A DNA stretch of 64,000 bases from Chloroflexota bacterium (GTDB taxonomy: Bacteria; Chloroflexota; Anaerolineae; Anaerolineales; Villigracilaceae): the NCBI GenBank assembly GCA_016195815.1, contig JACPYX010000020.1, forward strand, positions 1-64,000, read 5' to 3'. This document shows positions 1-8,643 of the stretch, piece by piece (within the stretch, counting starts at the first letter, position 1; the number at the start of each line of letters is the position of its first letter). Position numbers and translations under genes: made by a program. The notes under the pieces are model-generated. The model searched no databases, had not been told where the DNA came from, and was given only the letters and a program-made list of their open reading frames with translations.

Positions 1-61
1 TAGCAAGCAATCGCTCCCAGCGAGATGTGATGATGCTTTGTTTTGTAACTGGCATAACCAT
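1..61 (-). CDS. Partial ORF of a second integron cassette (runs off window)
   Basis: An ATG at 61 opens a frame on the minus strand that stays open to the window edge (20 codons: MVMPVTKQSIITSRWERLLA). It begins about 70 nt after the attC core site at 131-137, where the next cassette would start, and points the same way as the first cassette gene. A weak purine-rich stretch (GAAAGAGA) precedes the ATG. Too short to assign a family. It could be a chance frame; the position within the cassette is the main support. Confidence 0.35.
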   Translation of the reverse strand, partial: MVMPVTKQSIITSRWERLLA

Positions 62-130
62 TCTCTTTCGCCAAACTAACAAAACCCAAAAACTCTAGAG
101 ATACCTTGTTGCATTTCTGCGCGATTTGCC

Positions 131-254
131 GCCCAACGGTTTGCGTTAGCAGCGGCTGGCGAGAAAACTGATTGAGGGGAGTATAAACTCAAAGGCAGAA
201 AAATGCCTATAAATCGCGCAGACTCCCAGCCGTCTGCTGCACGCTTTGTTAGCC
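131..254 (-). repeat. attC recombination site (integron cassette 3' end)
   Basis: Read on the minus strand the element starts with R'' GGCTAAC (254-248) and ends with R' GTTGGGC (137-131), matching the GTTRRRY core at which IntI cuts G^TT. Between them the arms pair as an imperfect hairpin: GCGTGCAGCAGACGGCTGG against CCAGCCGCTGCTAACGC, with an unpaired base, as in the extrahelical bases of known attC sites. Length is about 124 nt. It lies 20 nt past the stop of the lipoprotein gene, the normal place for a cassette attC. A 10-bp inverted repeat (118-127 / 211-220) overlaps it. Confidence 0.85.
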
Positions 255-273
255 CGCTTTTGTTTGGAAGAAA

Positions 274-1737
274 TCATGGTAGCCAGAAGATTTTTCCAAC
301 ACGCCTTTCTTGAGTATCTGGAATTAGGTTCTGCGTAAAGCCGTTCACAAAACTCATTTTGACCAAGTCTAGAATATTGACTTCTTGCACATGAAAGTTT
401 GTATATGGATCGTAGTTTGCAAACAATAATAAACGCCCGTCAGGAGAAAAGTCCATCAGCGTATCGAATATATTTTCAAATCCAATGGAGAAAACCTTCA
501 CTAAGCCGAGTTTTGGGTTTGCAGTGTTTGGATCAATATCATAAAGGGCAATCGGATAATAAGCACCAAATGATTCTTTCCCGCCGCTCATGTTTCGGAG
601 TGACAATCCGTTATCGAAGGCAAAAATTTTAGAACTATCTTTCGTCCAAATCAAATTGTACGCATTATGATACATGAAATCATCCTTTACGGGATTGAGC
701 GGAGGTATGAGCGCAATCTTGATTGGGTTGTTCATATCTGAGAGTGGAGCGACATAAATTAAATAGCAACGCCGCACCATATCTTCAGCATAGGCTATAT
801 CTACTGTTTTCCCATAAAATACATTCTGCCTATTTGTGGCATGTTGGGTGTATACGCCATCTCGCACCCATGAAGACCAAATGTATGCACTACCAGAACA
901 ATCTATTCCTTGCCATGCTTGGGGAATCCATGCGATTTTCTTTCCATCTGGCGAAAAGGCAGTGTTTTTATCATAAATCATTTGATAACCATTTGATTCT
1001 AGTTTGCCTTGTTCAGAACCATCAATTTTTGTCCACCATAGGGTTTGAAAATCACCGCGAGCATAATTATTGCTATCAATTACAAAACTCTCTTTTGTCG
1101 AGGCGTACCAATATATGCGCGTACCATCAGACGATAATATTCCTGGATACTCTCCTGTGGGAGCGCCTATTTTCTTTTCATCACTTCCATCAATGTTGAT
1201 TGTATAAAACCCATATCCATCTGAACCTTGCCCAACATAAACAATGCGAGCTTTATCTAAGAAAATAGCATGGGGTGAGTTTGTCGCTTCTACGCTGGCG
1301 AGTTTGATTGCCTTATCTTGTAGATTTACATGAAGTAAATATAAATCTCCTTTTGTGGCGTTGTTGGAATATGAAGAAACAATTAATAGCCGACCATCAG
1401 AAGAAATACTTTCAATATAAGTGGATGAATTTAATTCTTTTGATATAGGGGCGATGTTAGTGCCATCTACCTTTGAAACAAATAAGTTTACATCTCCTTT
1501 CAAATCAGGAAATTCTTTTTCGTATGCAGTTTTATAGTACTCAAAAATAAGTTTTCCTGAACCCCCGCCAATTTGAGTAGGCGGTGGCACGGGGGTATTT
1601 GTGGGTATAGGTGACGGGGTATTAGTAGGATTTGATAGAGGCTCAGTTGTTGGAATTGTAGTTGGCGTGAGAACTGAACTTGACGAACAAGCCGCTAAAG
1701 TTATTGCAATTAAGAGAATGGTAATCTTTGATTTCAT
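274..1737 (-). CDS. Cassette-borne lipoprotein with TolB/WD40-like propeller repeats
   Basis: Protein of 487 aa. A lipoprotein signal (hydrophobic stretch ending LAACSSSS, lipobox LAAC near residue 20) is followed by a Thr/Pro-rich linker and then repeats of the type 'SxDGRxLxxxS / FSPDGKKIAWIP / FSPDGRLLLFAN', typical of TolB/PD40 beta-propeller blades. Likely anchored at the outer face of the membrane; ligand unknown. ATG at 1737 is chosen over an in-frame ATG at 1776 because AGGGA lies just upstream and residues before it do not look like a signal peptide. The gene fills a single integron cassette between the attI-like core at 1795 and attC. It is larger than most cassette genes. Confidence 0.85.
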   Translation of the reverse strand: MKSKITILLIAITLAACSSSSVLTPTTIPTTEPLSNPTNTPSPIPTNTPVPPPTQIGGGSGKLIFEYYKTAYEKEFPDLKGDVNLFVSKVDGTNIAPISKELNSSTYIESISSDGRLLIVSSYSNNATKGDLYLLHVNLQDKAIKLASVEATNSPHAIFLDKARIVYVGQGSDGYGFYTINIDGSDEKKIGAPTGEYPGILSSDGTRIYWYASTKESFVIDSNNYARGDFQTLWWTKIDGSEQGKLESNGYQMIYDKNTAFSPDGKKIAWIPQAWQGIDCSGSAYIWSSWVRDGVYTQHATNRQNVFYGKTVDIAYAEDMVRRCYLIYVAPLSDMNNPIKIALIPPLNPVKDDFMYHNAYNLIWTKDSSKIFAFDNGLSLRNMSGGKESFGAYYPIALYDIDPNTANPKLGLVKVFSIGFENIFDTLMDFSPDGRLLLFANYDPYTNFHVQEVNILDLVKMSFVNGFTQNLIPDTQERRVGKIFWLP

Positions 1738-1788
1738 ACTTTCCCTAATTGACTTCTTTGTTTTTTGCGATTCCATTTTGCACGGGCG

Positions 1789-1880
1789 GGCTAACTAGGG
1801 TTTATATGGAAACTTTCCATATAAACCCCCAAAACGGTGGCATTATATGGAAACCTTCTGTATAATACCTTATATACAGA
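1789..1880 (-). other. Putative attI site and cassette insertion point
   Basis: The minus strand carries GTTAGCC at 1795-1789, matching an attI/attC core and located where the first cassette begins. Next to it are a perfect 15-bp inverted repeat around a single base (1798-1828), a direct repeat TTATATGGAAAC (1802-1813 and 1843-1854, 41 bp apart) and a second inverted repeat CTGTATA/TATACAG (1858-1864/1873-1879). Known attI sites combine inverted core sites with direct-repeat IntI binding sites. The exact attI limits are inferred. Confidence 0.65.
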
Positions 1881-1882
1881 AC

Positions 1883-1911
1883 ATTATATAACCTCCCCAA
1901 ACAAAGCGCAA
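1883..1911 (-). promoter_or_regulatory. Putative cassette promoter Pc
   Basis: On the minus strand TTGCGC (1911-1906) is followed after exactly 17 nt by TATAAT (1888-1883). It lies between intI and the attI-like site and points toward the cassettes, which is where Pc sits in integrons whose integrase gene diverges from the array. Not tested; other AT-rich -10-like boxes lie nearby. Confidence 0.5.
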
Positions 1912-1949
1912 TTATCAATCTGCCATCCGCCTAATTGCTCAATTGACCC

Positions 1950-2912
1950 ATGCCCCCTAAAAAACTCCTCGACCAGTACCGCGAAGCCCTGCGTTCCAAA
2001 CACTACTCCCGCCGCACCGAAGAGACCTATATCGCGTGGGTGCGCCGGTACATTCGCTTCAACAACATGCGCCACCCAAAAGAAATGAACATCCCCGAAA
2101 TAAACGCCTTCATTACCCACCTCGCCACGCAGAAAAATGTCGCCGCCTCTACCCAAAATCAAGCTCTCAGCGCCGTCATCTTTCTATATAGAACCGTCCT
2201 CAATATCCCGCTGGATGAATCTGCCCTCCGCTTTGTTCGTCCCAACAAACCAAAGCGCATTCCAACCGTTCTTTCCAAAACCGAAGCCAGAAGCGTGATC
2301 GAAAAGATGGATGGCGTTTATCGCATGATGGCGCAGATCATGTATGGAAGCGGGCTGCGCCTCATGGAATGCATCCGCCTGCGCGTCAAAGACCTCGACT
2401 TCGCTAATCATCAAATAATCGTCCGCGATGGCAAAGGGGAAAACGATCGCGTCACCATGTTCCCCGATTCTCTTCTTGAACCGCTTCGCCTTCACCTCAA
2501 ACAGACCAAAGCCACACACGAACAAGACCTGCTTGCGGGTTATGGCACCGTCCACCTGCCTTATGCCCTTGCGGTTAAATATCCAAATGCCAACCGCGAA
2601 TTCGCATGGCAATACGTTTTTCCCGCGCCCGATTTATCCACCGACCCCGCCACCGGCACGAAACAGCGTCATCATATTCACGAGAGCAGTTTGCAAAAAG
2701 CTGTCAAGCAAGCCGCCCGCCTGACAAAAATAGACAAGCCAGTCTCCTCGCATACTTTCCGTCATTCCTTCGCCACCCATCTTTTACAAAATGGCTACGA
2801 CATTCGCACCGTTCAGGAACTGCTCGGCCACAAAGATGTCAAAACCACCATGATCTATACCCACGTTCTTCAGCGCGGCGGCCTCGCTGTCAAAAGCCCG
2901 TTGGATTCTTAG
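1950..2912 (+). CDS. intI: Integron integrase IntI (tyrosine recombinase)
   Basis: Protein of 320 aa that recombines attI and attC sites. N-terminal SAM-like core-binding domain (about 5-90), then the catalytic domain with R137 (SGLRLMEC), K162, H268 and R271 (SHTFRH), H294 (LLGHKD) and nucleophile Y303 (MIYTHVL). Residues 206-226 ([20 protein letters not shown]) match the IntI-specific insert that binds the extrahelical bases of attC and is absent from XerC/XerD. The C-terminus [14 protein letters not shown] is also typical of IntI. The gene is intact and divergent from the cassette. No clear ribosome-binding site precedes the ATG. Confidence 0.95.
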   Translation: MPPKKLLDQYREALRSKHYSRRTEETYIAWVRRYIRFNNMRHPKEMNIPEINAFITHLATQKNVAASTQNQALSAVIFLYRTVLNIPLDESALRFVRPNKPKRIPTVLSKTEARSVIEKMDGVYRMMAQIMYGSGLRLMECIRLRVKDLDFANHQIIVRDGKGENDRVTMFPDSLLEPLRLHLKQTKATHEQDLLAGYGTVHLPYALAVKYPNANREFAWQYVFPAPDLSTDPATGTKQRHHIHESSLQKAVKQAARLTKIDKPVSSHTFRHSFATHLLQNGYDIRTVQELLGHKDVKTTMIYTHVLQRGGLAVKSPLDS

Positions 2913-3032
2913 CGGCATCTGGCAGCCCCTTATTTTCTTATCCACCTGATACAATGCGGCTCGGTAATATGTCGGTTTTCCGCATCGTCCTTGCTAGGGA
3001 CTCAATTCACAAGAGAAGGTGTTAAAAACAAA

Positions 3033-3974
3033 ATGGGATCAAACGGAAATGCAACTCACGTCAAAGTTTTGGTGCTTGGGTCAGGCCCGGCCGGGCTTTC
3101 CGCCGCGCTGTATGCGGCGCGCGCCGAACTCGCGCCCATCGTCTTGACCGGCATTCAATTGGGCGGGCAGGCCGCGCTGACTTATACAATCGAAAACTAT
3201 CCCGGCTTCCCCGAGGGCGTGGGCGGCGCGCAATTGGGAGAATTGTTCCAGAAGCAGGCCGAACATTTCGGCGCAAAAGTGGAATTCGATACCGCCAGCG
3301 CAGTTGATTTGTCAACGCGCCCGTTCAAAGTCACCACCGATAGCGGCGAATACAAAGCCGACAGCTTGATCATCTCCACCGGCGCCGATCCGAATAAGCT
3401 CAAAATCCCGGGCGAACAGGAATTGATCGGGCGCGGCGTTTCGTATTGCGCCACCTGCGACGGCTGGTTCTTCAAAGACAAGAAAGTCGTCATCGTCGGC
3501 GGCGGAGATAGCGCACTGGAAGAAGGCCTGTTCATCACGCGCTACGCATCCTCTGTGACGGTCATCCATCGCCGTCAAGAGTTTCGCGCCAGCCCCATTC
3601 TGCAACACCGCGCCAAAGAGCATCCCAAAATGAATTTCATCCTGAATTCAATTGTGACCGAAGTCATCGGCAATGAAAAAGTGGAAGCCTTGCGCTTGAA
3701 GAATATCAAGACCGGAGACGAAACCGTTTTTGAAACCGACGGCTTGTTCATCTTTATCGGCCACACCCCCAACACTGAAATGTTCAAAAGCCAGTTGAAG
3801 ATGAACGACCTGGGCTACATCACGGTCAATGACAAAATGGAAACCAGTGTCGAAGGAGTCTACGCGGCGGGGGAGGTGGCCGACCCGCATTTTAGGCAGG
3901 TCATCACCTCGGCGGGCATGGGCGCCGCCGCCGCCATTCAGGCCACGCGCTTCCTCGAAGCGGAATCCGGATAG
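3033..3974 (+). CDS. trxB: Thioredoxin reductase
   Basis: Protein of 313 aa, usual length for low-molecular-weight bacterial TrxR. It passes electrons from NADPH through FAD to thioredoxin. FAD-binding GSGPAG at residues 16-21, redox-active CATC (C139, C142), NADPH-binding GGGDSALEEG, and the C-terminal FAD motif GVYAAGEVAD. The start at 3033 is preferred over an in-frame ATG at 2991 because GAGAAGG lies about 12 nt upstream and the extra residues are not conserved-looking. It is followed by a strong terminator. Confidence 0.95.
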   Translation: MGSNGNATHVKVLVLGSGPAGLSAALYAARAELAPIVLTGIQLGGQAALTYTIENYPGFPEGVGGAQLGELFQKQAEHFGAKVEFDTASAVDLSTRPFKVTTDSGEYKADSLIISTGADPNKLKIPGEQELIGRGVSYCATCDGWFFKDKKVVIVGGGDSALEEGLFITRYASSVTVIHRRQEFRASPILQHRAKEHPKMNFILNSIVTEVIGNEKVEALRLKNIKTGDETVFETDGLFIFIGHTPNTEMFKSQLKMNDLGYITVNDKMETSVEGVYAAGEVADPHFRQVITSAGMGAAAAIQATRFLEAESG

Positions 3975-3992
3975 CATCCGGGATGAAACGCT

Positions 3993-4040
3993 AAAGGACT
4001 TTCCTGGCAAATTTTATGCCGGCGAAAGTCCTTTTATTTC
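3993..4040 (+). terminator. Rho-independent terminator after trxB
   Basis: Stem AAAGGACTTTC / GAAAGTCCTTT with an 18-20 nt loop, followed by TTTATTTCT. It lies 20 nt past the trxB stop. Confidence 0.75.
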
Positions 4041-4142
4041 TCTAAAATCGGTCTTTTTTTCTACAAAAAAGTGACGAATTGTACTTTTGAGCTGTGAGAC
4101 TTTCGGATAGAATAATATAAATCACGACTTTTGGAGGACAGG

Positions 4143-5078
4143 ATGAATAAAATTTCCATAATCGGCGCGGGCATGACCGGCTCAACCACCGCTCACTGGC
4201 TGGCCGAACGCGAACTGGCAGACCTCGTGCTGGTGGATGTCGTCGAAGGGATGCCGCAGGGCAAAGGGCTGGATATGCTCGAAGCCATGCCTATCATTGG
4301 CAGGGATGTGGAAATCGTCGGCTCGAACGATTATGCCGCAACCAAAGGATCCGACATTATCATCATCACCGCCGGCCTGCCGCGCAAACCCGGCATGAGC
4401 CGCGACGATTTGCTTTCGGCCAATGCCGAGATCGTAGGCAAGGCCGCCACAGAGACGTTGAAGTATTCACCGGACGCGGTCTACGTTGTGCTGACCAATC
4501 CACTCGACACGATGGCCTACCTCACCATGAAGATGACCAAATTGCCGCGCGAGCGTGTGATCGGGCAGGCGGGCGTCCTGGACTCGGCGCGTATGCGCGC
4601 CTTCGTTGCGCTGGAAACCGGCGTAAGCATCGAGAACATTCAATGCTATGTGCTCGGCGGACATGGCGACGAAATGGTTCCGTTGACAAAGATTTCCAAT
4701 ATTGCCGGCGTCTCTCTGCGGGACTATTTGCCGGCTGACCGTTTGGAGGCCATCGTCAATCGGACGCGCAAGGGCGGCGGCGAGATCGTGAATCTATTGA
4801 AGACCGGCTCCGCTTTTTATGCCCCGTCCGCGGCTTGCGCGCAAATGGCCGAAGCCATTCTCAAAGATAAGCATCTCATCGTCCCGTGCGCGGCGCACAT
4901 GCAGGGTGAGTATGGGTTGAACGATATGTTCTTTGGCGTGCCGGTCATGCTGGGCCGCAAAGGCATCGAAAAGATCGTCGAGTATAAATTGGATGCCGAT
5001 GAAAAAGCCGCATTCGATAAGTCTGCGGCGTCGGTGAAAGAAACGCACGAGGCGTTGAAGAAACTGGTGAAAATCTAA
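4143..5078 (+). CDS. mdh: Malate dehydrogenase (NAD-dependent)
   Basis: Protein of 311 aa of the LDH-like malate dehydrogenase family; oxidises malate to oxaloacetate in the TCA cycle. GAGMTG (8-13) and D32 bind NAD; R81 and R87 (PRKPGMSR) bind malate and close the loop; R150 and H174 (GGHGDEMVP) with D147 form the catalytic set. ATG at 4143 is chosen because GGAGG (4133-4137) sits at ideal spacing; the longer frame would need a TTG that is itself within the ribosome-binding site. Citrate synthase follows 109 bp downstream, so oxaloacetate and its user are encoded together. Confidence 0.95.
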   Translation: MNKISIIGAGMTGSTTAHWLAERELADLVLVDVVEGMPQGKGLDMLEAMPIIGRDVEIVGSNDYAATKGSDIIIITAGLPRKPGMSRDDLLSANAEIVGKAATETLKYSPDAVYVVLTNPLDTMAYLTMKMTKLPRERVIGQAGVLDSARMRAFVALETGVSIENIQCYVLGGHGDEMVPLTKISNIAGVSLRDYLPADRLEAIVNRTRKGGGEIVNLLKTGSAFYAPSAACAQMAEAILKDKHLIVPCAAHMQGEYGLNDMFFGVPVMLGRKGIEKIVEYKLDADEKAAFDKSAASVKETHEALKKLVKI

Positions 5079-5079
5079 T

Positions 5080-5169
5080 GTCATTGCGAGTGGCGCCCTG
5101 GCGCCACGAAGCAACCCCTCTTCAAAGGGGGTTGCCACGTCGCCGCTTCGCGGCTCCTCGCAACGACAT
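5080..5169. repeat. Interspersed palindromic repeat, copy 1
   Basis: Begins GTCATTGCGAG and ends CTCCTCGCAACGACAT, i.e. near-complementary ends, with an inner CAACCCC/GGGGGTTG stem. It fills the mdh-gltA gap. A related element with the same ends lies at 10167-10253. Such REP-like units are familiar in Chloroflexota genomes. Confidence 0.7.
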
Positions 5170-5187
5170 AATACTTTTGGAGGCAAC

Positions 5188-6507
5188 ATGATCCTGCATG
5201 AAAAGATCGAATCGCAACTTCCCGCCTGGCGCGAACGCTACAGAGCGCTTGCCAAGGAACATGCGGATGTGGTCGTTGGCCACGTTACGGTTGGGGAAGT
5301 CGTCGGCGGGATGCGCGATATCAAATCGCTCGTCACCGACATCTCGTTCGTTGACCCGGCGGAGGGCATCCGTTTCCGCGGCATGTCCATCCCCGAAGTT
5401 CTTAAGGCGCTTCCCAAAGCGCGCGGTGCAAAGATGCCGCTGGTCGGCGGCCTTTATTACCTGCTCATGATCGGCGAAATCCCGACCAAAGAGCAGGCCC
5501 TTGAAGTCGAAGCGGAATGGGCCGGGCGCGCCGCCGTTCCTGATTATGTTTACAAGATGATCAAGTCCATGCCCAAAGAGACGCACCCGATGACGTTGTT
5601 CTCGCAGGCCGTGCTTGCTTTGCAAAACCATTCCGCGTTTGCAAAGAAATATCACGAGATCAAGAAAGACGCGTACTGGGAACCTGCGCTGGAAGACAGC
5701 CTGAATCTCACCGCCAAACTGCCTGTCATTGCGGCCTTTATCTATCGCTTCAAATACTTCGGCGAGTCGTCCAAACCGAAATACAATCCAAAACTCGATT
5801 ACGGCGCGAACTTTTCTAAACTGATGAAGGTTTCAGACAAGAAGGGCTACGCCGAACTCGCCCGCCTGTACTTTATTCTGCACAGCGACCATGAGTCTGG
5901 CAATGTTTCGGCGCATACGATGCATCTCGTCGGCTCGGCGTTATCTGATCCGTATCTCTCATTCTCAGCCGCATTGAACGGTCTCGCTGGGCCCTTGCAC
6001 GGACTCGCCAACCAGGAATGTCTCGGCTGGTTAATTGATGTGAAGAATAAGTTTGGCGGCGTTCCAAGCCGCGATGAGTTGTATAAATTTGCCTGGGACA
6101 CGCTGAATGCTGGTCATGTCATCCCCGGTTATGGTCACGCGGTTTTGCGTGTGCCTGATCCGCGTTACATGGCACAGATGGAATTTGCCAAAAAACGCTT
6201 CCCTGATGATGAACTCGTCCGCCTTGCCGACCTGGTCTTCGACGTTGTCCCGGCTGTTCTAAAAGAGCAGGGCAAAGCCAAGAATCCCGCCCCGAATGTA
6301 GATGCCATTAGCGGTACGCTGCAATATTATTATGGCGTGCGCGACTTCGATTTCTATACCGTGCTTTTCGGCATCGGCCGCGCCCTGGGCGTGACAGCTA
6401 ACTATGTGTGGGCACGCGCCCTCGGCTGGCCGATCGAACGCCCCAAGTCGTTGACCACCAGGATGCTTGAAGATGTGGTCGCGAAAGCAGCACAGCCTGC
6501 ATCATAA
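5188..6507 (+). CDS. gltA: Citrate synthase (mitochondrial-like type)
   Basis: Protein of 439 aa that condenses acetyl-CoA with oxaloacetate. Catalytic H271 (GPLHGLANQE), H317 (GYGHAVLR) and D372 (NVDAISG) line up closely with H274/H320/D375 of the animal mitochondrial enzyme, and the length fits that type, not the shorter Gram-positive or the NADH-regulated hexameric type. TTGGAGGCAAC gives a strong ribosome-binding site before the ATG. Likely co-transcribed with mdh through the repeat. A strong hairpin follows the stop. The symbol gltA is used for function only. Confidence 0.93.
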   Translation: MILHEKIESQLPAWRERYRALAKEHADVVVGHVTVGEVVGGMRDIKSLVTDISFVDPAEGIRFRGMSIPEVLKALPKARGAKMPLVGGLYYLLMIGEIPTKEQALEVEAEWAGRAAVPDYVYKMIKSMPKETHPMTLFSQAVLALQNHSAFAKKYHEIKKDAYWEPALEDSLNLTAKLPVIAAFIYRFKYFGESSKPKYNPKLDYGANFSKLMKVSDKKGYAELARLYFILHSDHESGNVSAHTMHLVGSALSDPYLSFSAALNGLAGPLHGLANQECLGWLIDVKNKFGGVPSRDELYKFAWDTLNAGHVIPGYGHAVLRVPDPRYMAQMEFAKKRFPDDELVRLADLVFDVVPAVLKEQGKAKNPAPNVDAISGTLQYYYGVRDFDFYTVLFGIGRALGVTANYVWARALGWPIERPKSLTTRMLEDVVAKAAQPAS

Positions 6508-6520
6508 TAGCAAGACTTAA

Positions 6521-6560
6521 ACGACAAAGGCGGAGTTTGGACTCCGCCTTTGTCGTTTTT
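6521..6560. terminator. Bidirectional terminator between gltA and the 6568 gene
   Basis: Perfect 16-bp stem ACGACAAAGGCGGAGT / ACTCCGCCTTTGTCGT with a TTGG loop and T-run on the plus strand; A-rich on the left, so it can also serve the convergent minus-strand gene. Confidence 0.9.
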
Positions 6561-6567
6561 GAATAAA

Positions 6568-6822
6568 CTATCTATTGGGGTGTGATGGATCAACTTCCTC
6601 GAATTTTTCCAGCTTTACAATGCGCACCTTCCCGCGCACCATCCAGGGTACCATTTGTTTCGCGTGTTCGCGGTTCTCTGCTTCGACGATGGCCCAACCG
6701 CAATGCGATCCATCATGGCAGCCCCATTCGAAGTGATGTAAATATCCTGCGGCATGAACTTCCTTTACCACTGTGTCGCAGTCTTCGGCGGCGTGCGGGG
6801 ATTCGATTAGATAACGGTCCAT
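6568..6822 (-). CDS. Small conserved protein, probable alpha-beta barrel (dabb-like)
   Basis: Protein of 84 aa beginning MDRYLIESPH. The pattern (short beta strand, helix with EEV, Gly/Cys/His-rich turn GCHDGSHCGW, strand AIVEAENREHA, helix, final strand VRIVKLEKF) resembles ferredoxin-like dimeric alpha-beta barrel proteins such as the muconolactone-isomerase-like or DUF4242-like groups. No catalytic assignment can be made. AGGAG lies 5 nt before the ATG. Single gene, convergent with gltA. Confidence 0.7.
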   Translation of the reverse strand: MDRYLIESPHAAEDCDTVVKEVHAAGYLHHFEWGCHDGSHCGWAIVEAENREHAKQMVPWMVRGKVRIVKLEKFEEVDPSHPNR

Positions 6823-6921
6823 ATCAACTCCTTTTCTGTCAACAATAAAAACTCAAGCCATTATAGACAATTTTCGTCCGCATTGCAATTGCCGAATCTT
6901 TGGATGCTCCTTTTGCAATAT

Positions 6922-8505
6922 TTACGGTGATTTGTAATCTTGTGACAATCCGGCTGGATCGAATAATTTACTGCCAGTTCGGATGTAAATCCCGTTTGGC
7001 AGGAGTTGATACTCTTTTACGCCGCTCAAAAAATTGGTCAATTGTCCGAAGCGGTCTGCGACCAGGTCTGGTTTTAATTGCAAAATGCTGTATTCGTAAT
7101 TCCATTTATCGTGTCCGGGCGCAAAAGCTGTGGCCAGCGGCCCTTTCGCAATAACCGCATCGCTTTTCCCAAGCAGGTCAATCGTTGTTCGTTCGGAATA
7201 ATAAGGGATTTGCCCCGCGGCATGGACGGCAATGACGGCTTTGGGCGAGGTGTATTTTCTAATATGCAGGCCGAGTTTTACGCGCAGGATATCTGTCTTG
7301 AGCATCGGGGCATTATCAATGTACCAGTTGACCCACTGTTTACCGCTGATGACCATGACGGCGCCCAGCCCAACCACAATCGCCAGCGGCAGGAAGCCTT
7401 GTTTAAAGCGGCCTGGCAGCGTCTCCAGGCCCGCTGCATCAATGAATCTATCCATAACCAGGCTGAATAGAATAATCAGTGCAGGCATGCCCTGTGTGAT
7501 AAACCGGTTGGCCGAATTGACCAGTTCCTCGGCATAATCTCCGCCAACCCAGATCGAGTAGGCAGATTGCGCGGCAAAAAGGCCAAGCAGGAGCGTAAAT
7601 TCCGGTGTTCTCATGTTTTTAAACAGGGCCATGCCGAGCAGGGAAAACCCCAACAGCATTATGAAATCTCCCAGGGCGTAATTGTTAAAAACGAGCAGCC
7701 CCGTCTTGATCCGCTCGATGGCGCTCACTCCATTGACTTTCAAATAATATGTGTTTGGAAGAAAATCGCCAAAATAACTTTTCTGAAAAACGATCACTGC
7801 TAGAAGCGTAAGGCTGGCGCTTAAAGCCAATACTGCAAAAGTTTGAAATTTAAGTGTGCGTTTGCCGATTAAATAGAGCAATATCAGGCCCACCTGGATA
7901 AAGCTGTCCATGCGAATAATGAGCGCCGCAATAAACGATAGGGCTAACCAGGGGATAACTTTATTCTCCGCCTTCAATGTCAGGCGCAGGCTGAGCAGTA
8001 TTGCCAGGCTAATCATCAGCGTCAGCGCGCCTACTTCCATGCCTCGCAGGGACCAGAATACAAGCGGAAAATAGAACGCCACAATTGTCCCGGCAATGGC
8101 TGGCGCATATCTGGAAGCAGGCGCCAGCAGCCTGCTGATCTGGAAGACCACAATGATGTTTATCAGCAGAATGATCCCCGAAGTCAGCATCACGCCCAGT
8201 GAAATTTTTTCCTGCGGAATCGGGAACAGATGCAGTACCGTCATCCACAATACCCAGCCCAAATTTGTAAACCCTTCAATGGGAGCCTGGCCCGGATTCC
8301 AGGCCAGGCCATAACCCTGCGCGAGATTGCGAGCGTAACGCATGCTGATCATGGCGTCGTCAATCAGCGTGAAGTATAAATTCCCTTTAATAAGAAACGA
8401 AGTACGGAGGATGAAAATAATATAGAAAGATGAGGCCAGGGCCAGGATCATGCCCGGGCCGGTCAGTGTAAATCGCTTTTCCCGTACTTCATCAGGATTT
8501 CTCAT
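6922..8505 (-). CDS. GT-C type membrane glycosyltransferase (ArnT/PMT-like)
   Basis: Protein of about 527 aa with roughly ten hydrophobic segments. After the first membrane segment comes the loop with IDDAMISMRYARNLAQGYG, the acidic DD motif of GT-C enzymes that use polyprenyl-phosphate sugars, followed by GFTNLGWVLW as in actinobacterial arabinofuranosyltransferase-like proteins. It probably transfers a sugar at the outer face of the membrane; donor and acceptor are unknown. ATG 8505 or the TTG at 8520 (five residues longer) could start the gene; AGGAG lies between them. The C-terminal soluble part includes an HAAGQIPYYSERTTIDLLG stretch typical of such proteins. Confidence 0.8.
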   Translation of the reverse strand: MRNPDEVREKRFTLTGPGMILALASSFYIIFILRTSFLIKGNLYFTLIDDAMISMRYARNLAQGYGLAWNPGQAPIEGFTNLGWVLWMTVLHLFPIPQEKISLGVMLTSGIILLINIIVVFQISRLLAPASRYAPAIAGTIVAFYFPLVFWSLRGMEVGALTLMISLAILLSLRLTLKAENKVIPWLALSFIAALIIRMDSFIQVGLILLYLIGKRTLKFQTFAVLALSASLTLLAVIVFQKSYFGDFLPNTYYLKVNGVSAIERIKTGLLVFNNYALGDFIMLLGFSLLGMALFKNMRTPEFTLLLGLFAAQSAYSIWVGGDYAEELVNSANRFITQGMPALIILFSLVMDRFIDAAGLETLPGRFKQGFLPLAIVVGLGAVMVISGKQWVNWYIDNAPMLKTDILRVKLGLHIRKYTSPKAVIAVHAAGQIPYYSERTTIDLLGKSDAVIAKGPLATAFAPGHDKWNYEYSILQLKPDLVADRFGQLTNFLSGVKEYQLLPNGIYIRTGSKLFDPAGLSQDYKSP

Positions 8506-8602
8506 AGCTCCTATTTGCAACCTGTGCTTCCCAAATCATGTAGCGGCAATCATGGGCAGTATATCACGCAGGAAAAGCCTCTGAAGTTATAAAGCCCCTC
8601 AC

Positions 8603-8631
8603 TTGACGCAAGAGGTAATACCGAAGATAAT
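8603..8631 (+). promoter_or_regulatory. Promoter of the microcompartment operon
   Basis: TTGACG (8603-8608), 17-nt spacer, GATAAT (8626-8631). The expected start of transcription is only about 6 nt before the rpiB ATG at 8644, and there is no ribosome-binding site, so the mRNA would be nearly leaderless. Confidence 0.65.
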
Positions 8632-8643
8632 CAAATCCTGCCT

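Noticed and set aside
1798-1828. Perfect palindrome as a transcription terminator
   Set aside because: It lacks a T-run, lies upstream of the cassette gene and not after a gene, and shares repeats with the rest of the attI-like region.
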